From Myxococcales bacterium (GTDB lineage: Bacteria; Myxococcota_A; UBA9160; SMWR01), in the NCBI GenBank assembly GCA_022572485.1, contig JACZVU010000026.1, positions 1 to 21,975 on the forward strand: a stretch of DNA of 21,975 nt, given 5' to 3'. The notes beneath the pieces are model-generated. The model was not told the origin of the DNA. It was given only the letters and a program-made list of their open reading frames with translations, and made no database searches. Position numbers and translations under genes: made by a program. The stretch's first letter is position 1. Each line of letters starts with the position of its first letter. Below, in pieces: positions 1 to 8,377 of this stretch.

Positions 1-2984
1 TCGCGGCGCTCCTCTACCAGACCGCCTGGGCGCGCGAGCTGAGCTTCGTGTTCGGGACCTCCGAACTCGCCGTGGCGGCGGTCCTCGCGGCCTACATGGG
101 AGGGCTCGCGCTGGGCGCCGCGGCGGCCGCGCGCTACGCGCTGCGGCTGCGCCGGCCGGTTCTGGCCTACGGCGTGCTCGAGCTGGCGATCGCCCTCTCC
201 GCGCTGTCGGTGCCCGCCGGCATCCGGCTGATCAACGCGCTGTACGTCGGCCTGCTGGGCGGCGGCAACGAGCTGCTCGAAGGCGGCGCCGCGGCGGCCA
301 CGGTGTTCCAGCTCGGGGCCGCTTTCGTCGTGCTGCTGCCTCCGACGGCCTTCATGGGGGCCACGCTCCCCCTGTTGGCTCGCTACGCCGTACGCAACGA
401 GGCGGAAATCGGCTCGCGGGTGGGCGTGCTCTACGCGGTGAACACGGCGGGTGCGATCGCCGGCACTCTGTGTGCGGCCTTCTGGCTGATGCCCGAGCTC
501 GGACTGCGACACACGGTGTGGGTGGGAGCGGCGCTCAACGGGCTGGTGTTCGCCCTGGCTGCCTTGCTCGCACGGGGTGCGGCGAGCCCACCAATTTCGG
601 AAGGGCGGCGCGCTGCGTCGGCGCCCGCAACCGGCGGCGCCGCTTGGATCCTGCCGGCCATCGCGCTCTCGGGGGCGGCCTCTTTCGCCTACGAGGTGCT
701 CTGGACACGGCTCCTCGGGCACCTGCTCGGCGCGAGCCTCGACGCCTTCGCCAGCATGCTCGCGAGCTTCTTGTTGGGCATCGCGCTGGGGAGTGCGTTC
801 GCGGCCCGTGTGGCGACGAGCCGCGAACGCGCCGCGGTCGGCTTCGGCGTGGCTCAGCTCGGGATTGCGCTCGCCTCGTACGGGGCCTTCGCGCTCGCCG
901 ATCGGCTGCCGGAGCTCTCCCGCTGGCTCGGGGCCGGACCCGGCGCTCCACTCGCCAGTGCGGCGCTCGCAGCCGCCACGCTGCTGCCCATCACACTGTG
1001 TATCGGGGCCACCTTCCCGTTCGCAGTGCGCCTGCTCGCGCGGTCTCCGGAGCAGGCCGCCGGGGCGACGGCGCGGACGTACGCCTGGAACACCATGGGC
1101 GCCATCGTCGGCGCCCTGGCTGCTGGCTTCGTGTTGCTGCCCCGCCTGGGCTTTGCGGGAACCGTGAGCGTCGGAATCGCGGCGAATCTCGGGCTCGCCG
1201 CGATTGCGGCGCTCTGGGTTCGCCCCCGCCGTACGCGACTCGCCGTGGCCGCTGCCGCTGCGGGCGTGATGCTGCTCGCGCTGCCGGCGCGGGAGCCGTG
1301 GGCGCTGTTGCGTTCGTCTCCGCTGTCGCGGCACTCGAACCACGGAGAGATCGTGTACGCCGCCGTCGGGCGTTCGAGCACGGTGCTCTTGTTCGATCAG
1401 GGCGATTCGTTCCGTCTCTACTCCAACGGGTTGCCCGAGGCGGAGATCGAGCGCGCGGGAATGCTGCCCCTGCCCTCGGTCGTGCATTGGCTGGGCCTGC
1501 TTCCCTCGCTGCTGCACCCCGAGGCGCGCGACCTGCTCGTCATCGGGCTCGGAGGCGGCAGCGTGCTCGAGTCCGTCCCGTCGAGCGTCGAGTCGATCGA
1601 CGTGATCGAGCTCGAGCCGGAGGTGCTGACGGCCAACCAGCGGATGGCCGCTGAGCGCGCCATCGATCCGCTGGCGGACCCCCGCGTCCGGGTGCACATC
1701 GGCGACGCGCGCGGCGTGCTGCAGCTGACGCAGAAGCGTTACGACGCCATCGTCTCCCAGCCCTCGCACCCGTGGACCGCAGGCGCATCCCATCTCTACA
1801 CGCGGGAGTTCTTCTCCCTGGTGCGCTCCCGCCTGAAGCCCGACGGGGTGTTCGTGCAATGGATCGGGCTCGGCTTCGTCGACGAGGCGCTGCTGCGGTC
1901 GCTCGCGGCGACGCTCGTCGGTGTCTTCGAACATGTGGAGGTCTACCAGCCGGGCGCTGCCGTGGGCCTGCTCTTCGCGGCTTCGGGAGAGCCGCTCGCC
2001 ATCCTCGAGAGCGCCGGCCGGGCACTGCAGGCCGCCCCGGAAGATTTCGCCCGCTTTGGATTCCACCGCGTCGAGGACCTCGCCGCCGCCCGGGTGCTGG
2101 ATGACGTGGGAACCCGGGCGCTGGCAGCGGGAGGAGCGCTGAACACGGACGATCACAATCTCCTCGCCTCGCGCGCTTCGCGCCTCGGTGAAGCTGCGCT
2201 CAGCCCTCGCTCCGCCCGCATGCTGTGGAAGGATCACGATCCCCTTCTCGCGGGGATCGACGGACTCGACCGGTCCGCCCTGATTCGCAGGCTCATCGCC
2301 ACGAAATTCAAGCAGCGCGCGACCGCCCTGGCCCTTTCCGAAGAGGGAGCGCTCGAAGAGACGGGGCTCGGCTGGGTCGAGCTCGGGCTCGCCCGACCCA
2401 AGCGAGCGGCCCGGCACTTTACGCGCGCCCTGAAGCTGGCGCCCGGTTCGAGCGACGCGCTGGCGGGGTGGGTGGCGAGTCGACCCTTCGGCTTCGCGGA
2501 AGGGAGGTCGGTCGCGGGGATTTCAGAGAGGGATCTCGATGACCGGCTCGTGGCCCTGATCGCCGGCCAGCGACACGCAGCGGCGGGTGATTGGGACGCG
2601 GTCGCCGCCCTCGACGCGGAGCTCGGCCGCATCGAACCCGGGGAGGCACTCTTCGAGCAGGCGTCCCGCCTGCGGGTTCACTGGCGGCTCGCCACGGAAG
2701 ACCCAGAAGCGGCCGCCGAAGCCCAGGCCATCGCGGAGACGTTGCTCTCGCGGGAATGGAAGCCACAGGACGCCCTGCTGCGCGCCCGCGCGGCAGCCGC
2801 CGCGGATCGACCCGCGGCGGCCTGGGGAGCGCTGAGCCGCATCGCCGAAGCCCTGCCGAAGCAGCCGCGGGCAGGGGCACTCGTCGAGGCCGCGCTCGAG
2901 ATCGCGGAGGCGTTGCCGGAGGAGGCCGCCCGGGACCTGCGCATCCGGCTGCAGTCGGGCCGCCCAAGTGCAGCCCGACGCTGA
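1..2984 (+). CDS. Fused multi-TM / spermidine-synthase-like protein with C-terminal helical (TPR-like) region, 5'-partial
   Basis: The frame is open to the left edge (codons from base 3), and the upstream residues AALLYQTAWARELSFVFG match the conserved N-terminus of fused MFS/spermidine-synthase-like proteins, so the true start lies outside the window. From about base 48 to 1290 there are many hydrophobic helices with repeated GxxLP and GxALGS-like motifs typical of a duplicated MFS-type half. At about 1535-1870 follows a Rossmann aminopropyltransferase-like domain, with a GLGGGS nucleotide loop, an acidic DVIELEPEV strand end and a GDARGVL segment. The active-site segment reads SQPSHPW, without the aspartates of true spermidine synthases, so polyamine synthesis is unlikely. 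The last 250 residues or so are Ala/Arg-rich helices resembling TPR units (for example GLARPKRAARHFTRALKLAPGSSDAL). The protein sits in the membrane; substrate and role are unknown. Confidence 0.85.
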   Translation, partial: AALLYQTAWARELSFVFGTSELAVAAVLAAYMGGLALGAAAAARYALRLRRPVLAYGVLELAIALSALSVPAGIRLINALYVGLLGGGNELLEGGAAAATVFQLGAAFVVLLPPTAFMGATLPLLARYAVRNEAEIGSRVGVLYAVNTAGAIAGTLCAAFWLMPELGLRHTVWVGAALNGLVFALAALLARGAASPPISEGRRAASAPATGGAAWILPAIALSGAASFAYEVLWTRLLGHLLGASLDAFASMLASFLLGIALGSAFAARVATSRERAAVGFGVAQLGIALASYGAFALADRLPELSRWLGAGPGAPLASAALAAATLLPITLCIGATFPFAVRLLARSPEQAAGATARTYAWNTMGAIVGALAAGFVLLPRLGFAGTVSVGIAANLGLAAIAALWVRPRRTRLAVAAAAAGVMLLALPAREPWALLRSSPLSRHSNHGEIVYAAVGRSSTVLLFDQGDSFRLYSNGLPEAEIERAGMLPLPSVVHWLGLLPSLLHPEARDLLVIGLGGGSVLESVPSSVESIDVIELEPEVLTANQRMAAERAIDPLADPRVRVHIGDARGVLQLTQKRYDAIVSQPSHPWTAGASHLYTREFFSLVRSRLKPDGVFVQWIGLGFVDEALLRSLAATLVGVFEHVEVYQPGAAVGLLFAASGEPLAILESAGRALQAAPEDFARFGFHRVEDLAAARVLDDVGTRALAAGGALNTDDHNLLASRASRLGEAALSPRSARMLWKDHDPLLAGIDGLDRSALIRRLIATKFKQRATALALSEEGALEETGLGWVELGLARPKRAARHFTRALKLAPGSSDALAGWVASRPFGFAEGRSVAGISERDLDDRLVALIAGQRHAAAGDWDAVAALDAELGRIEPGEALFEQASRLRVHWRLATEDPEAAAEAQAIAETLLSREWKPQDALLRARAAAAADRPAAAWGALSRIAEALPKQPRAGALVEAALEIAEALPEEAARDLRIRLQSGRPSAARR

Positions 2985-3025
2985 ACCCATACCGGGCCCG
3001 ACACCGCGGGGTAGGCTCGCAGTCA

Positions 3026-3081
3026 GCCATTGGATCTACGGCCCGCTATGAGGTCCGCGGCCCGCCATTGGACCCACGGCC
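3026..3081. repeat. Short direct repeat upstream of the ThDP enzyme gene
   Basis: GCCATTGG(A)(T/C)C(T/C)ACGGCC occurs at 3026 and again at 3064 (period 38 bp), in the gap between the SpeE-like gene and the ThDP gene. The two copies differ at two positions. It could be a regulator-binding pair or a chance local duplication; no matching sites were noticed elsewhere in the window. Confidence 0.4.
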
Positions 3082-3138
3082 GACTGTCTGTTCGCGTATC
3101 CTGGAGTGGTTTCGAGCTGTAGCGAGGCGGATGAACCC

Positions 3139-4785
3139 ATGCCTGTTCACGGTGGAAAACTTGCGGCGCGCGCCCTCAAGCAGGCCGGTGTCGAGGTGCT
3201 CTTCACCTTGCCGGGCGGGCACATCATGCCGCTCTACGACGGCTGCCTCGACGAGGGCATCCGGATCATCGACGTTCGCCACGAGCAGGCCGCGACACAC
3301 GCCGCCGATGCATGGGCGCGCTGCAACCCCGGGCAGATCGGTGTCGCGGCGATCACCGCGGGCCCCGGTGTGACCGACGGTGTGACGGGGATTGCAAACG
3401 CGTGGCGCGCGAACTCGCCGATTCTCGTCTTCGGCGGCCAGGGTCCGTTCAGCCAATTGCGCAAGGGCTCGCTGCAGGAGATGGATCACCTCGGCGTCGT
3501 TCGCCCGATCACCAAGTTCTGCGACGCCGTCTACCAGACCGAACGCATCCCGGAGTTCATCGAACTCGCGGTCCGCCACGCGGTTTCCGGCATCCCCGGC
3601 CCGGCGTATCTCGAAATTCCGATGGATGTCTGGGGCGGCCAGCTTGAGTGGGAGAACGTCTACTTGCCGCGGATTCGCACCGATCCAGCGCGGTTGTCAC
3701 CGGACCGCGACGAGGTCCGGAAGGCGGTTGAAATCCTCGCGCGCGCCGAGCGCCCGATGTTGATGGCCGGCACCAGCGTGAAGTGGTCGCGCGGCGCGGC
3801 GGCGATGAACCACTTCATCCTCGAGACCCACATCCCTACCTACACGAATGGGATGGCGCGCGGAAGCGTGCCGGTCGATTCGCCCGAATTTCTGAACCGC
3901 TCCCGGCGCGACGCGTTGAAGCGAATCGACTGCATCGTGCTCGCGGGAACCTTGCTCGATTTTCGCATGCGTTTCGGCGCGACCATTCCCGCCGACGCGA
4001 AGATCATCCAGCTCGAACTGGATGCGACGCTGATCGGCCAGAACCGCCAGGCGGACGCCGCGTTGGTGGGCAATCTCGGCTGCTCGTTCGAGTTGCTCTC
4101 GGAGGAGCTGAAGAATGGCGGCGCAAAGCTCGACTTCTCGGGTTGGCGCGACGAGCTGCGCGTGATCGAGGACGCCGCCGAGGCCGAGGTACAGGCGAAT
4201 CTCAACAGCGACGAAGCGCCACTCGATCCGCAGCGGATGTTGCGCGAGGTTCGGGATTGGCTGGCCACGCTCGACGATCCGATCGTGATCGGTGACGGCG
4301 GCGACATCGTCGCGGCCGCGGCCAAGATCCTGCCCGTGAAAGGGGAGGGGGCCTGGATGGATCCCGGCCCGCTCGGAACCCTGGGTGTCGGCATGCCGTT
4401 TGGCATCGCGGCGCAACTCACGCATCCCGGTCGCCGCGTGGTCATCATCTACGGCGACGGATCCTTCGGCTTGAACGGCTTCGAGTTCGATACGGCGGTG
4501 CGCTTCGGGCTTCCGGTGATCGGGATCGTGGGCAACGACGCGGCCTGGGGACAGATGATGCGCCCGCAAGGTGCGTTGATGGGTTGGGATCGGCTCGACG
4601 GCACGCTGCTCTCGCGCACCCGCTACGACAAGGTCGTCGAGGCACTCGGTGGCTACGGCGAACTCGTCGAGCGCCCCGAAGAGCTGCGTCCGGCCCTCGA
4701 GCGCGCAGCGCAGTCCGGTTTGCCGGCGTGCGTCAACGTGATGATCAAGCAGGATCGGGAATTCAAGGGCGGGATCTACGTCTGA
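3139..4785 (+). CDS. ThDP-dependent enzyme, acetolactate synthase-like / 2-hydroxyacyl-CoA lyase-like
   Basis: This 548-residue protein has the normal length and three-domain order of the ThDP carboligase family. The N-terminal PYR domain carries the cofactor-activating glutamate (E49, in DVRHEQAA). The middle domain lies at about 190-330. The C-terminal PP domain has the Mg/ThDP motif GDGSFG (439-444), with N466 about 26 residues later. I recall mycobacterial IlvG-type acetolactate synthase-like proteins as the closest resemblance (GGH...YDGC.EEGIR.ID.RHEQ). The substrate cannot be settled: candidates are pyruvate carboligation or 2-hydroxyacyl-CoA cleavage. No small regulatory subunit (IlvH/IlvN) follows, which argues against a classical biosynthetic acetolactate synthase. 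I chose the ATG at 3139 over a GTG at 3106 because family homology begins there and a purine-rich GAGG lies about 12 bases upstream. The gene ends 24 bp from a convergent acyltransferase gene. Confidence 0.88.
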   Translation: MPVHGGKLAARALKQAGVEVLFTLPGGHIMPLYDGCLDEGIRIIDVRHEQAATHAADAWARCNPGQIGVAAITAGPGVTDGVTGIANAWRANSPILVFGGQGPFSQLRKGSLQEMDHLGVVRPITKFCDAVYQTERIPEFIELAVRHAVSGIPGPAYLEIPMDVWGGQLEWENVYLPRIRTDPARLSPDRDEVRKAVEILARAERPMLMAGTSVKWSRGAAAMNHFILETHIPTYTNGMARGSVPVDSPEFLNRSRRDALKRIDCIVLAGTLLDFRMRFGATIPADAKIIQLELDATLIGQNRQADAALVGNLGCSFELLSEELKNGGAKLDFSGWRDELRVIEDAAEAEVQANLNSDEAPLDPQRMLREVRDWLATLDDPIVIGDGGDIVAAAAKILPVKGEGAWMDPGPLGTLGVGMPFGIAAQLTHPGRRVVIIYGDGSFGLNGFEFDTAVRFGLPVIGIVGNDAAWGQMMRPQGALMGWDRLDGTLLSRTRYDKVVEALGGYGELVERPEELRPALERAAQSGLPACVNVMIKQDREFKGGIYV

Positions 4786-4809
4786 TCCACTTCGGCCGCT
4801 TTTTGCGGT

Positions 4810-5376
4810 CTACTCGTCTTCTTCCCGGAGTCGGATCTCACCGGCCTGGTCCGGGTGGCGGGCGACCTTGTCGGCAAAGAAGGCGCGAATCTTGTCCATG
4901 TCGGCGCGCACGTCGTCGCTCGGCATGAAGGTGGGGCCGAAGCCGCCGCGGCGTTGCGCGTAATCCAAAAAACCCAGTTGGATCGGAACACCCGCGGCCT
5001 TGGCGATGCGATAGAAGCCCGACTTCCAGTACGGCGTATGGCTGCGCGTACCCTCCGGCGCGATCGCGAGAGACAGGGTCTCCGCCTCGTCGAAGACGCG
5101 CACGATCTGTTCGACGACTTGTTCCGGTCGGTCGCGGCGAACGGGTACACCCCTGAGTGTGCGCAGGGCCGCCCCGAGCGGCCACCAGAACATCGTGTGC
5201 TTGCCGATCCAGGAAACCTTGGCGTCCAGGACGCAAGAAATCGCGAGCATGTAGACCAAATCCCAGTTGCTCGTGTGGGGTGCGGCGATGAGGACGGCCT
5301 TCTCGTCCGCGACCCTCGTCCCGACGGCCTCCCAACTGGTGAGGTAGAGGAAGATTCGGGCTAGAAGTTTGAGCAC
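4810..5376 (-). CDS. 1-acylglycerol-phosphate acyltransferase-like (PlsC/LPLAT family) protein
   Basis: This is a 188-residue protein with the two hallmark motifs of lysophospholipid acyltransferases: the catalytic HX4D box as HTSNWD (residues 34-39) and the glycerophosphate-binding PEGTRS (107-112), about 70 residues apart as expected. The family transfers acyl groups to lysophospholipids or similar acceptors at the inner face of the membrane. The short length fits the compact subfamily that lacks an N-terminal membrane anchor, though VLKLLARIFLYLTSW can act as an amphipathic anchor. The reading frame stays open to 5577, but that extension is Pro/Arg-rich and translates a dispersed repeat. 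I place the start at the GTG at 5376, which has GGGAGA about 10 bases upstream. The gene is convergent with the ThDP gene and divergent from the Rieske gene. The acceptor is unknown. Confidence 0.85.
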   Translation of the reverse strand: MLKLLARIFLYLTSWEAVGTRVADEKAVLIAAPHTSNWDLVYMLAISCVLDAKVSWIGKHTMFWWPLGAALRTLRGVPVRRDRPEQVVEQIVRVFDEAETLSLAIAPEGTRSHTPYWKSGFYRIAKAAGVPIQLGFLDYAQRRGGFGPTFMPSDDVRADMDKIRAFFADKVARHPDQAGEIRLREEDE

Positions 5377-5460
5377 GTTCGTCGGTTCTCCCGCTAGAGG
5401 CCCGGAGGCCGCACCCGGGAGTTTAGGCGCAAACGCGACGGCCGGGGGTGTGCGGCAGGG

Positions 5461-5610
5461 GCGCTGCGGCGGACGCAACGGGGACAGCGGCGGGACGAGC
5501 GGCGGAGACGCGGCGGGGACGTTGTTGAATAGTTGACCCCGTTTCCGCTTGCGGCGAGCCGATGCGGTCGCTGGCACGGAGTCAACTATTCAACAACGTC
5601 CCCGCTTTCC
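5461..5610. repeat. Composite dispersed repeat: degenerate GCGGGGACG array plus 25-bp perfect inverted repeat
   Basis: Bases 5513-5537 and 5581-5605 are exact inverted copies (25 bp) around a 43-bp centre; the core is GACGTTGTTGAATAGTTGAC. To the left (about 5475-5515) lie several degraded units of the type CGGGGAC/CGGGACGAG/CGGAGACG. The same architecture recurs at 6824-7001. The element sits between the divergent acyltransferase and Rieske genes, ending about 80 bp before the Rieske start. It resembles REP/BIME-type extragenic palindromes. No transposase of the REP-associated (RAYT) type is in the window. Confidence 0.85.
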
Positions 5611-5688
5611 GCTTTCGCTTCCCGTCCTCGCTTGCCTCGCTTTCCGAAGCTCCTCCCGTTATCCTGTTGCTTCGAAGGAGTCGAGGCC

Positions 5689-6816
5689 ATGTCTGAGACG
5701 ATCGTTACTGCTAAAATCGATTCCGCCGCCTATCCCGGCCTACCCGGGCGCGATTACTACTCGCCGGAAATCTACGAGCTCGAAAAAGAGCGGGTTTTCT
5801 TTCGCAGTTGGTTCTGCATCGGCCGCGAAGAGCAGATTCCGAATGCCGGTGATTTTCTGACCGAAGAGGTCGCGGGCGAGAGCCTGATCGCGACCCGTAC
5901 GCGCGAAGGTGAGCTGCGCGTGTTCTACAACGTCTGCTCACACCGCGGCACGAAGATCTGCGAGCGGCGCTCGGGCCACGTCAATCGCCAGTTCGTCTGT
6001 CCGTACCACGCGTGGTCGTACGGGCTCGACGGCCGACTTTTGAAGATGCCAAACGTGCGCAATGCGGACAGCATCGACCGCGAGAAGTACGGCCTGAAGT
6101 CGGTTTCGGTCGACTCTTGGGAAGGCTTCATCTTCGTCAACCTCGCAGAAAACCCGCGCCCGCTCCTCGAGCAGCTGAAGCTCGAGGCCGAAGGGCCGCT
6201 CTTGTACGAGCGCTATCGGGTCGGCGAGCTTCGCCTTGGGCATCGGGTCGTCTACGAGGTCGCGGCGAATTGGAAGCTCATCCACGACAACTACAACGAG
6301 TGTCTGCATTGCCCGCAGGTGCACCCGGGGCTCGTGAAAGTCGTGCCGATCTATCGCACAGGGCAGGTGCAAGACGATGAACGCTCGGATGATGGCGTCA
6401 CGCTCGGCGAGGGGATGAACACCTTTACGGAGAGCGGACGCACGGCGTTGCCAGAGCTTCCCGGACTGTCGGAGATCGACCGCCGCACGTATTATGGCTA
6501 CGGGATCTTTCCGAACGTGCTGATGAATCTGCTGTCGACCGGCGTGATGAGCTACACGCTCTACCCGCGTGCCGCCGATCACACGACGATCGTGTCGGAG
6601 TATTTGTATCGGCCCGAGGTGATTGCGGCCGATGGCTTCGATTGCAGCGACATGGTGAAGTTTCTCGACCAGGTGAGCGTCGAGGACTGGACGGTCTGCG
6701 AAAAGGTCCAGCAGGGCATCCGCTCTCGCGGCTACGACCGCGCCATCCACCCGCAGGAGGACGGCACCCTGCGGGATTTCGCGGATCGCTACCTCGCCGA
6801 GCGCGGCCCTGCGTAG
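5689..6816 (+). CDS. Rieske non-heme iron oxygenase, large (alpha) subunit
   Basis: This is a 375-residue protein with a complete Rieske [2Fe-2S] motif, C83-S-H85 and C104-P-Y-H107, followed by a mononuclear iron site. H207 and H212 lie in DNYNECLHCPQVHP and D333 in SVEDWTVCE; D200 fits the bridging aspartate that links neighbouring subunits. Length and ligand spacing match aromatic-ring hydroxylating and N-demethylating oxygenases. The C-terminal EDWTVCEKVQQGIRSRGYD segment reminds me most of the choline/glycine-betaine monooxygenase-type group, so a quaternary amine is one possible substrate, but this is not proven. No ferredoxin reductase or beta subunit gene is adjacent, so electrons must come from a partner encoded elsewhere. 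I chose the ATG at 5689 because AAGGAG (5675-5680) lies eight bases upstream; the longer open frame from 5533 translates the repeat. Confidence 0.93.
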   Translation: MSETIVTAKIDSAAYPGLPGRDYYSPEIYELEKERVFFRSWFCIGREEQIPNAGDFLTEEVAGESLIATRTREGELRVFYNVCSHRGTKICERRSGHVNRQFVCPYHAWSYGLDGRLLKMPNVRNADSIDREKYGLKSVSVDSWEGFIFVNLAENPRPLLEQLKLEAEGPLLYERYRVGELRLGHRVVYEVAANWKLIHDNYNECLHCPQVHPGLVKVVPIYRTGQVQDDERSDDGVTLGEGMNTFTESGRTALPELPGLSEIDRRTYYGYGIFPNVLMNLLSTGVMSYTLYPRAADHTTIVSEYLYRPEVIAADGFDCSDMVKFLDQVSVEDWTVCEKVQQGIRSRGYDRAIHPQEDGTLRDFADRYLAERGPA

Positions 6817-6823
6817 GTGGGCG

Positions 6824-7010
6824 GGGACGTAGGCCTAGCGGGGACGTTGGTGAACATTCGGCGGGAATGTTCGGCTGGGACGTTTGCTGGATGTTCGGCG
6901 GGGACGTTCGGCGAGGGCGTTGGTGAATAGTCACCCCCGTGCCCGTAATCGCCATCGCTTCGCTGCGAGCGGGAACACGGGCAAATATTCACCAACGCCC
7001 CTGCTTTTTG
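6824..7010. repeat. Second composite dispersed repeat: GGGGACGTT array plus 15-bp inverted repeat
   Basis: Bases 6915-6929 (GGGCGTTGGTGAATA) and 6986-7000 are perfect inverted copies. An inner stem CCCGTG/CACGGG (6936-6941 with 6976-6981) sits inside. The stretch 6824-6914 holds about five degenerate units with the core GCGGGGACGTT(C/G)G. The flank GCTTTCCGCTTTCG just to the right (from about 7018) also follows the first element (from about 5604), so the homologous unit is longer than the hairpin. It fills the whole gap between the Rieske and MATE genes and ends some 30 bp before the MATE start, so any MATE transcript starting upstream would carry this hairpin. Confidence 0.8.
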
Positions 7011-7036
7011 CGCCCCCGCTTTCCGCTTTCGAGTAG

Positions 7037-8377
7037 GTGCCGATAGCGACCGATCTGACCCGCGGCTCCGTTTCTCGGCACTTGCGCGTTCAAGCGACGC
7101 CGATGGCGCTCGGCTTGCTCGCGATCATCTCGTTCGACGTCGTCGATCTGTTCTTCGTCTCGCGCCTGGGCGACGCGTCGCTTGCGGCGATCAGCTTCAC
7201 ATTCCCGGTGACCTGGTTTCTCGGCTCCGTCGCGATCGGCTACCAAGCGGGCGCGGCCTCTTGTGTGTCGCGCGCCGCGGGCGAAGGCAATCACGGACGT
7301 GCCGCGCGCCTGACCACCGACGCGGCGCTGCTCGCGGGATTGGCAACGCTCGTGCTCTGCGTGATCGGCTTGATGACGATCACCCCGGTCTTTTCGGTGC
7401 TCGGCGCGACCGACGAACTGATGCCGCTCATCGCGGACTACATGGGCATCTGGTACTGGACAGAGCCCGCGTCGGCGGTGATGTGGACCTGCCTCGCGTC
7501 GATCCGCGCGCGGGGAAATACCGCGCTGGAAGGCAAGGTCATCACGGCGGCCGCAATCTTGAATGCGATCCTCGACCCGATCTTCATCTTCGGCTGGTTG
7601 GGGTTTCCGCGGCTCGAAATCGCCGGCGCGGCCATTGCGTCGCTGATCGCGAATCTGGTGATGCTCGCGTTTACACTGATCTACCTGGGCACGCGGCTTC
7701 GGGTGTTCGCCAATCCGATCGTACCCTTCGCGCAGATCGCCGAGTCGTGGCGGAACCTTTTGGTGATCGGACTGCCGGCGATATTCAGCAACGCGGTCAT
7801 CCCGATCGCAAACGGCATCGTGATGACGCTCGTCGCGGCCTATGGCATCGCCGCGGTCGCGGGCTTCGGCATTGCGATGCGGATCGAACCCGTTGCGCTG
7901 ATTCCGTTCTACGCGCTCTCGGCAGTGTCGAGCCCGTTCTTCGGCCAGAACATCGCCGCCGGGAAATACGACCGCCTGCTCGAAGCGCGCCGGATCATCA
8001 GCCGATTCTGCCTTCGCTTCGGCTTCCTGCTTGCCGCAGTGTTGTGTCTGGCCGTCCAGCCACTGTCGGCGCTCTTCACAAACTCGATGGCGATCCGCGA
8101 GGTGGCGGTCCATTACATCTGGTTGGTTTCGCTGAGCTACGGCGCCTACGGCCTGGTGATGTCCGTAAACGCCGCATTCAACGGAGTCGGGCGCCCGCTA
8201 CCGGGCGTCTTGATTTCGTCGATGCGGGTTCTGATCGTCTTCTTGCCCTTGGCTTTTCTCGGGCGCTGGCTCTTCGATCTGCCGGGGCTGTTCGTGGCCA
8301 GCGCACTCTCCAACCTCGTCGTCGCTGTGTTCGCCTACCGCTGGCTCGGCAGCCAAATCGGTGAATCGAAGCGCTGA
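7037..8377 (+). CDS. MATE-family multidrug/toxin efflux transporter
   Basis: This is a 446-residue integral membrane protein with about twelve hydrophobic segments and the typical MATE opening: TRGSVSRHLRVQATPMALGLLAIISF, then DVVDLFFVSRLGDASLAAISF, in the two-fold repeated arrangement of the family. MATE proteins export cationic drugs, metabolites or siderophore-like compounds using Na+ or H+ gradients; the cargo here cannot be inferred. The GTG start at 7037 gives a full-length N-terminus. A start at the next ATG (7103) would cut into the first helix. No strong Shine-Dalgarno precedes the GTG. The gene lies directly behind a hairpin-forming repeat and is followed by a 14-bp perfect stem at 8440-8468. 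It is 220 bp after the Rieske gene and probably not tightly co-transcribed with it. Confidence 0.92.
   Translation: MPIATDLTRGSVSRHLRVQATPMALGLLAIISFDVVDLFFVSRLGDASLAAISFTFPVTWFLGSVAIGYQAGAASCVSRAAGEGNHGRAARLTTDAALLAGLATLVLCVIGLMTITPVFSVLGATDELMPLIADYMGIWYWTEPASAVMWTCLASIRARGNTALEGKVITAAAILNAILDPIFIFGWLGFPRLEIAGAAIASLIANLVMLAFTLIYLGTRLRVFANPIVPFAQIAESWRNLLVIGLPAIFSNAVIPIANGIVMTLVAAYGIAAVAGFGIAMRIEPVALIPFYALSAVSSPFFGQNIAAGKYDRLLEARRIISRFCLRFGFLLAAVLCLAVQPLSALFTNSMAIREVAVHYIWLVSLSYGAYGLVMSVNAAFNGVGRPLPGVLISSMRVLIVFLPLAFLGRWLFDLPGLFVASALSNLVVAVFAYRWLGSQIGESKR

Noticed and set aside
3139..7036. A single pathway linking the ThDP enzyme, acyltransferase and Rieske oxygenase
   Set aside because: Strands alternate, gaps contain repeats, and no shared substrate logic is apparent.
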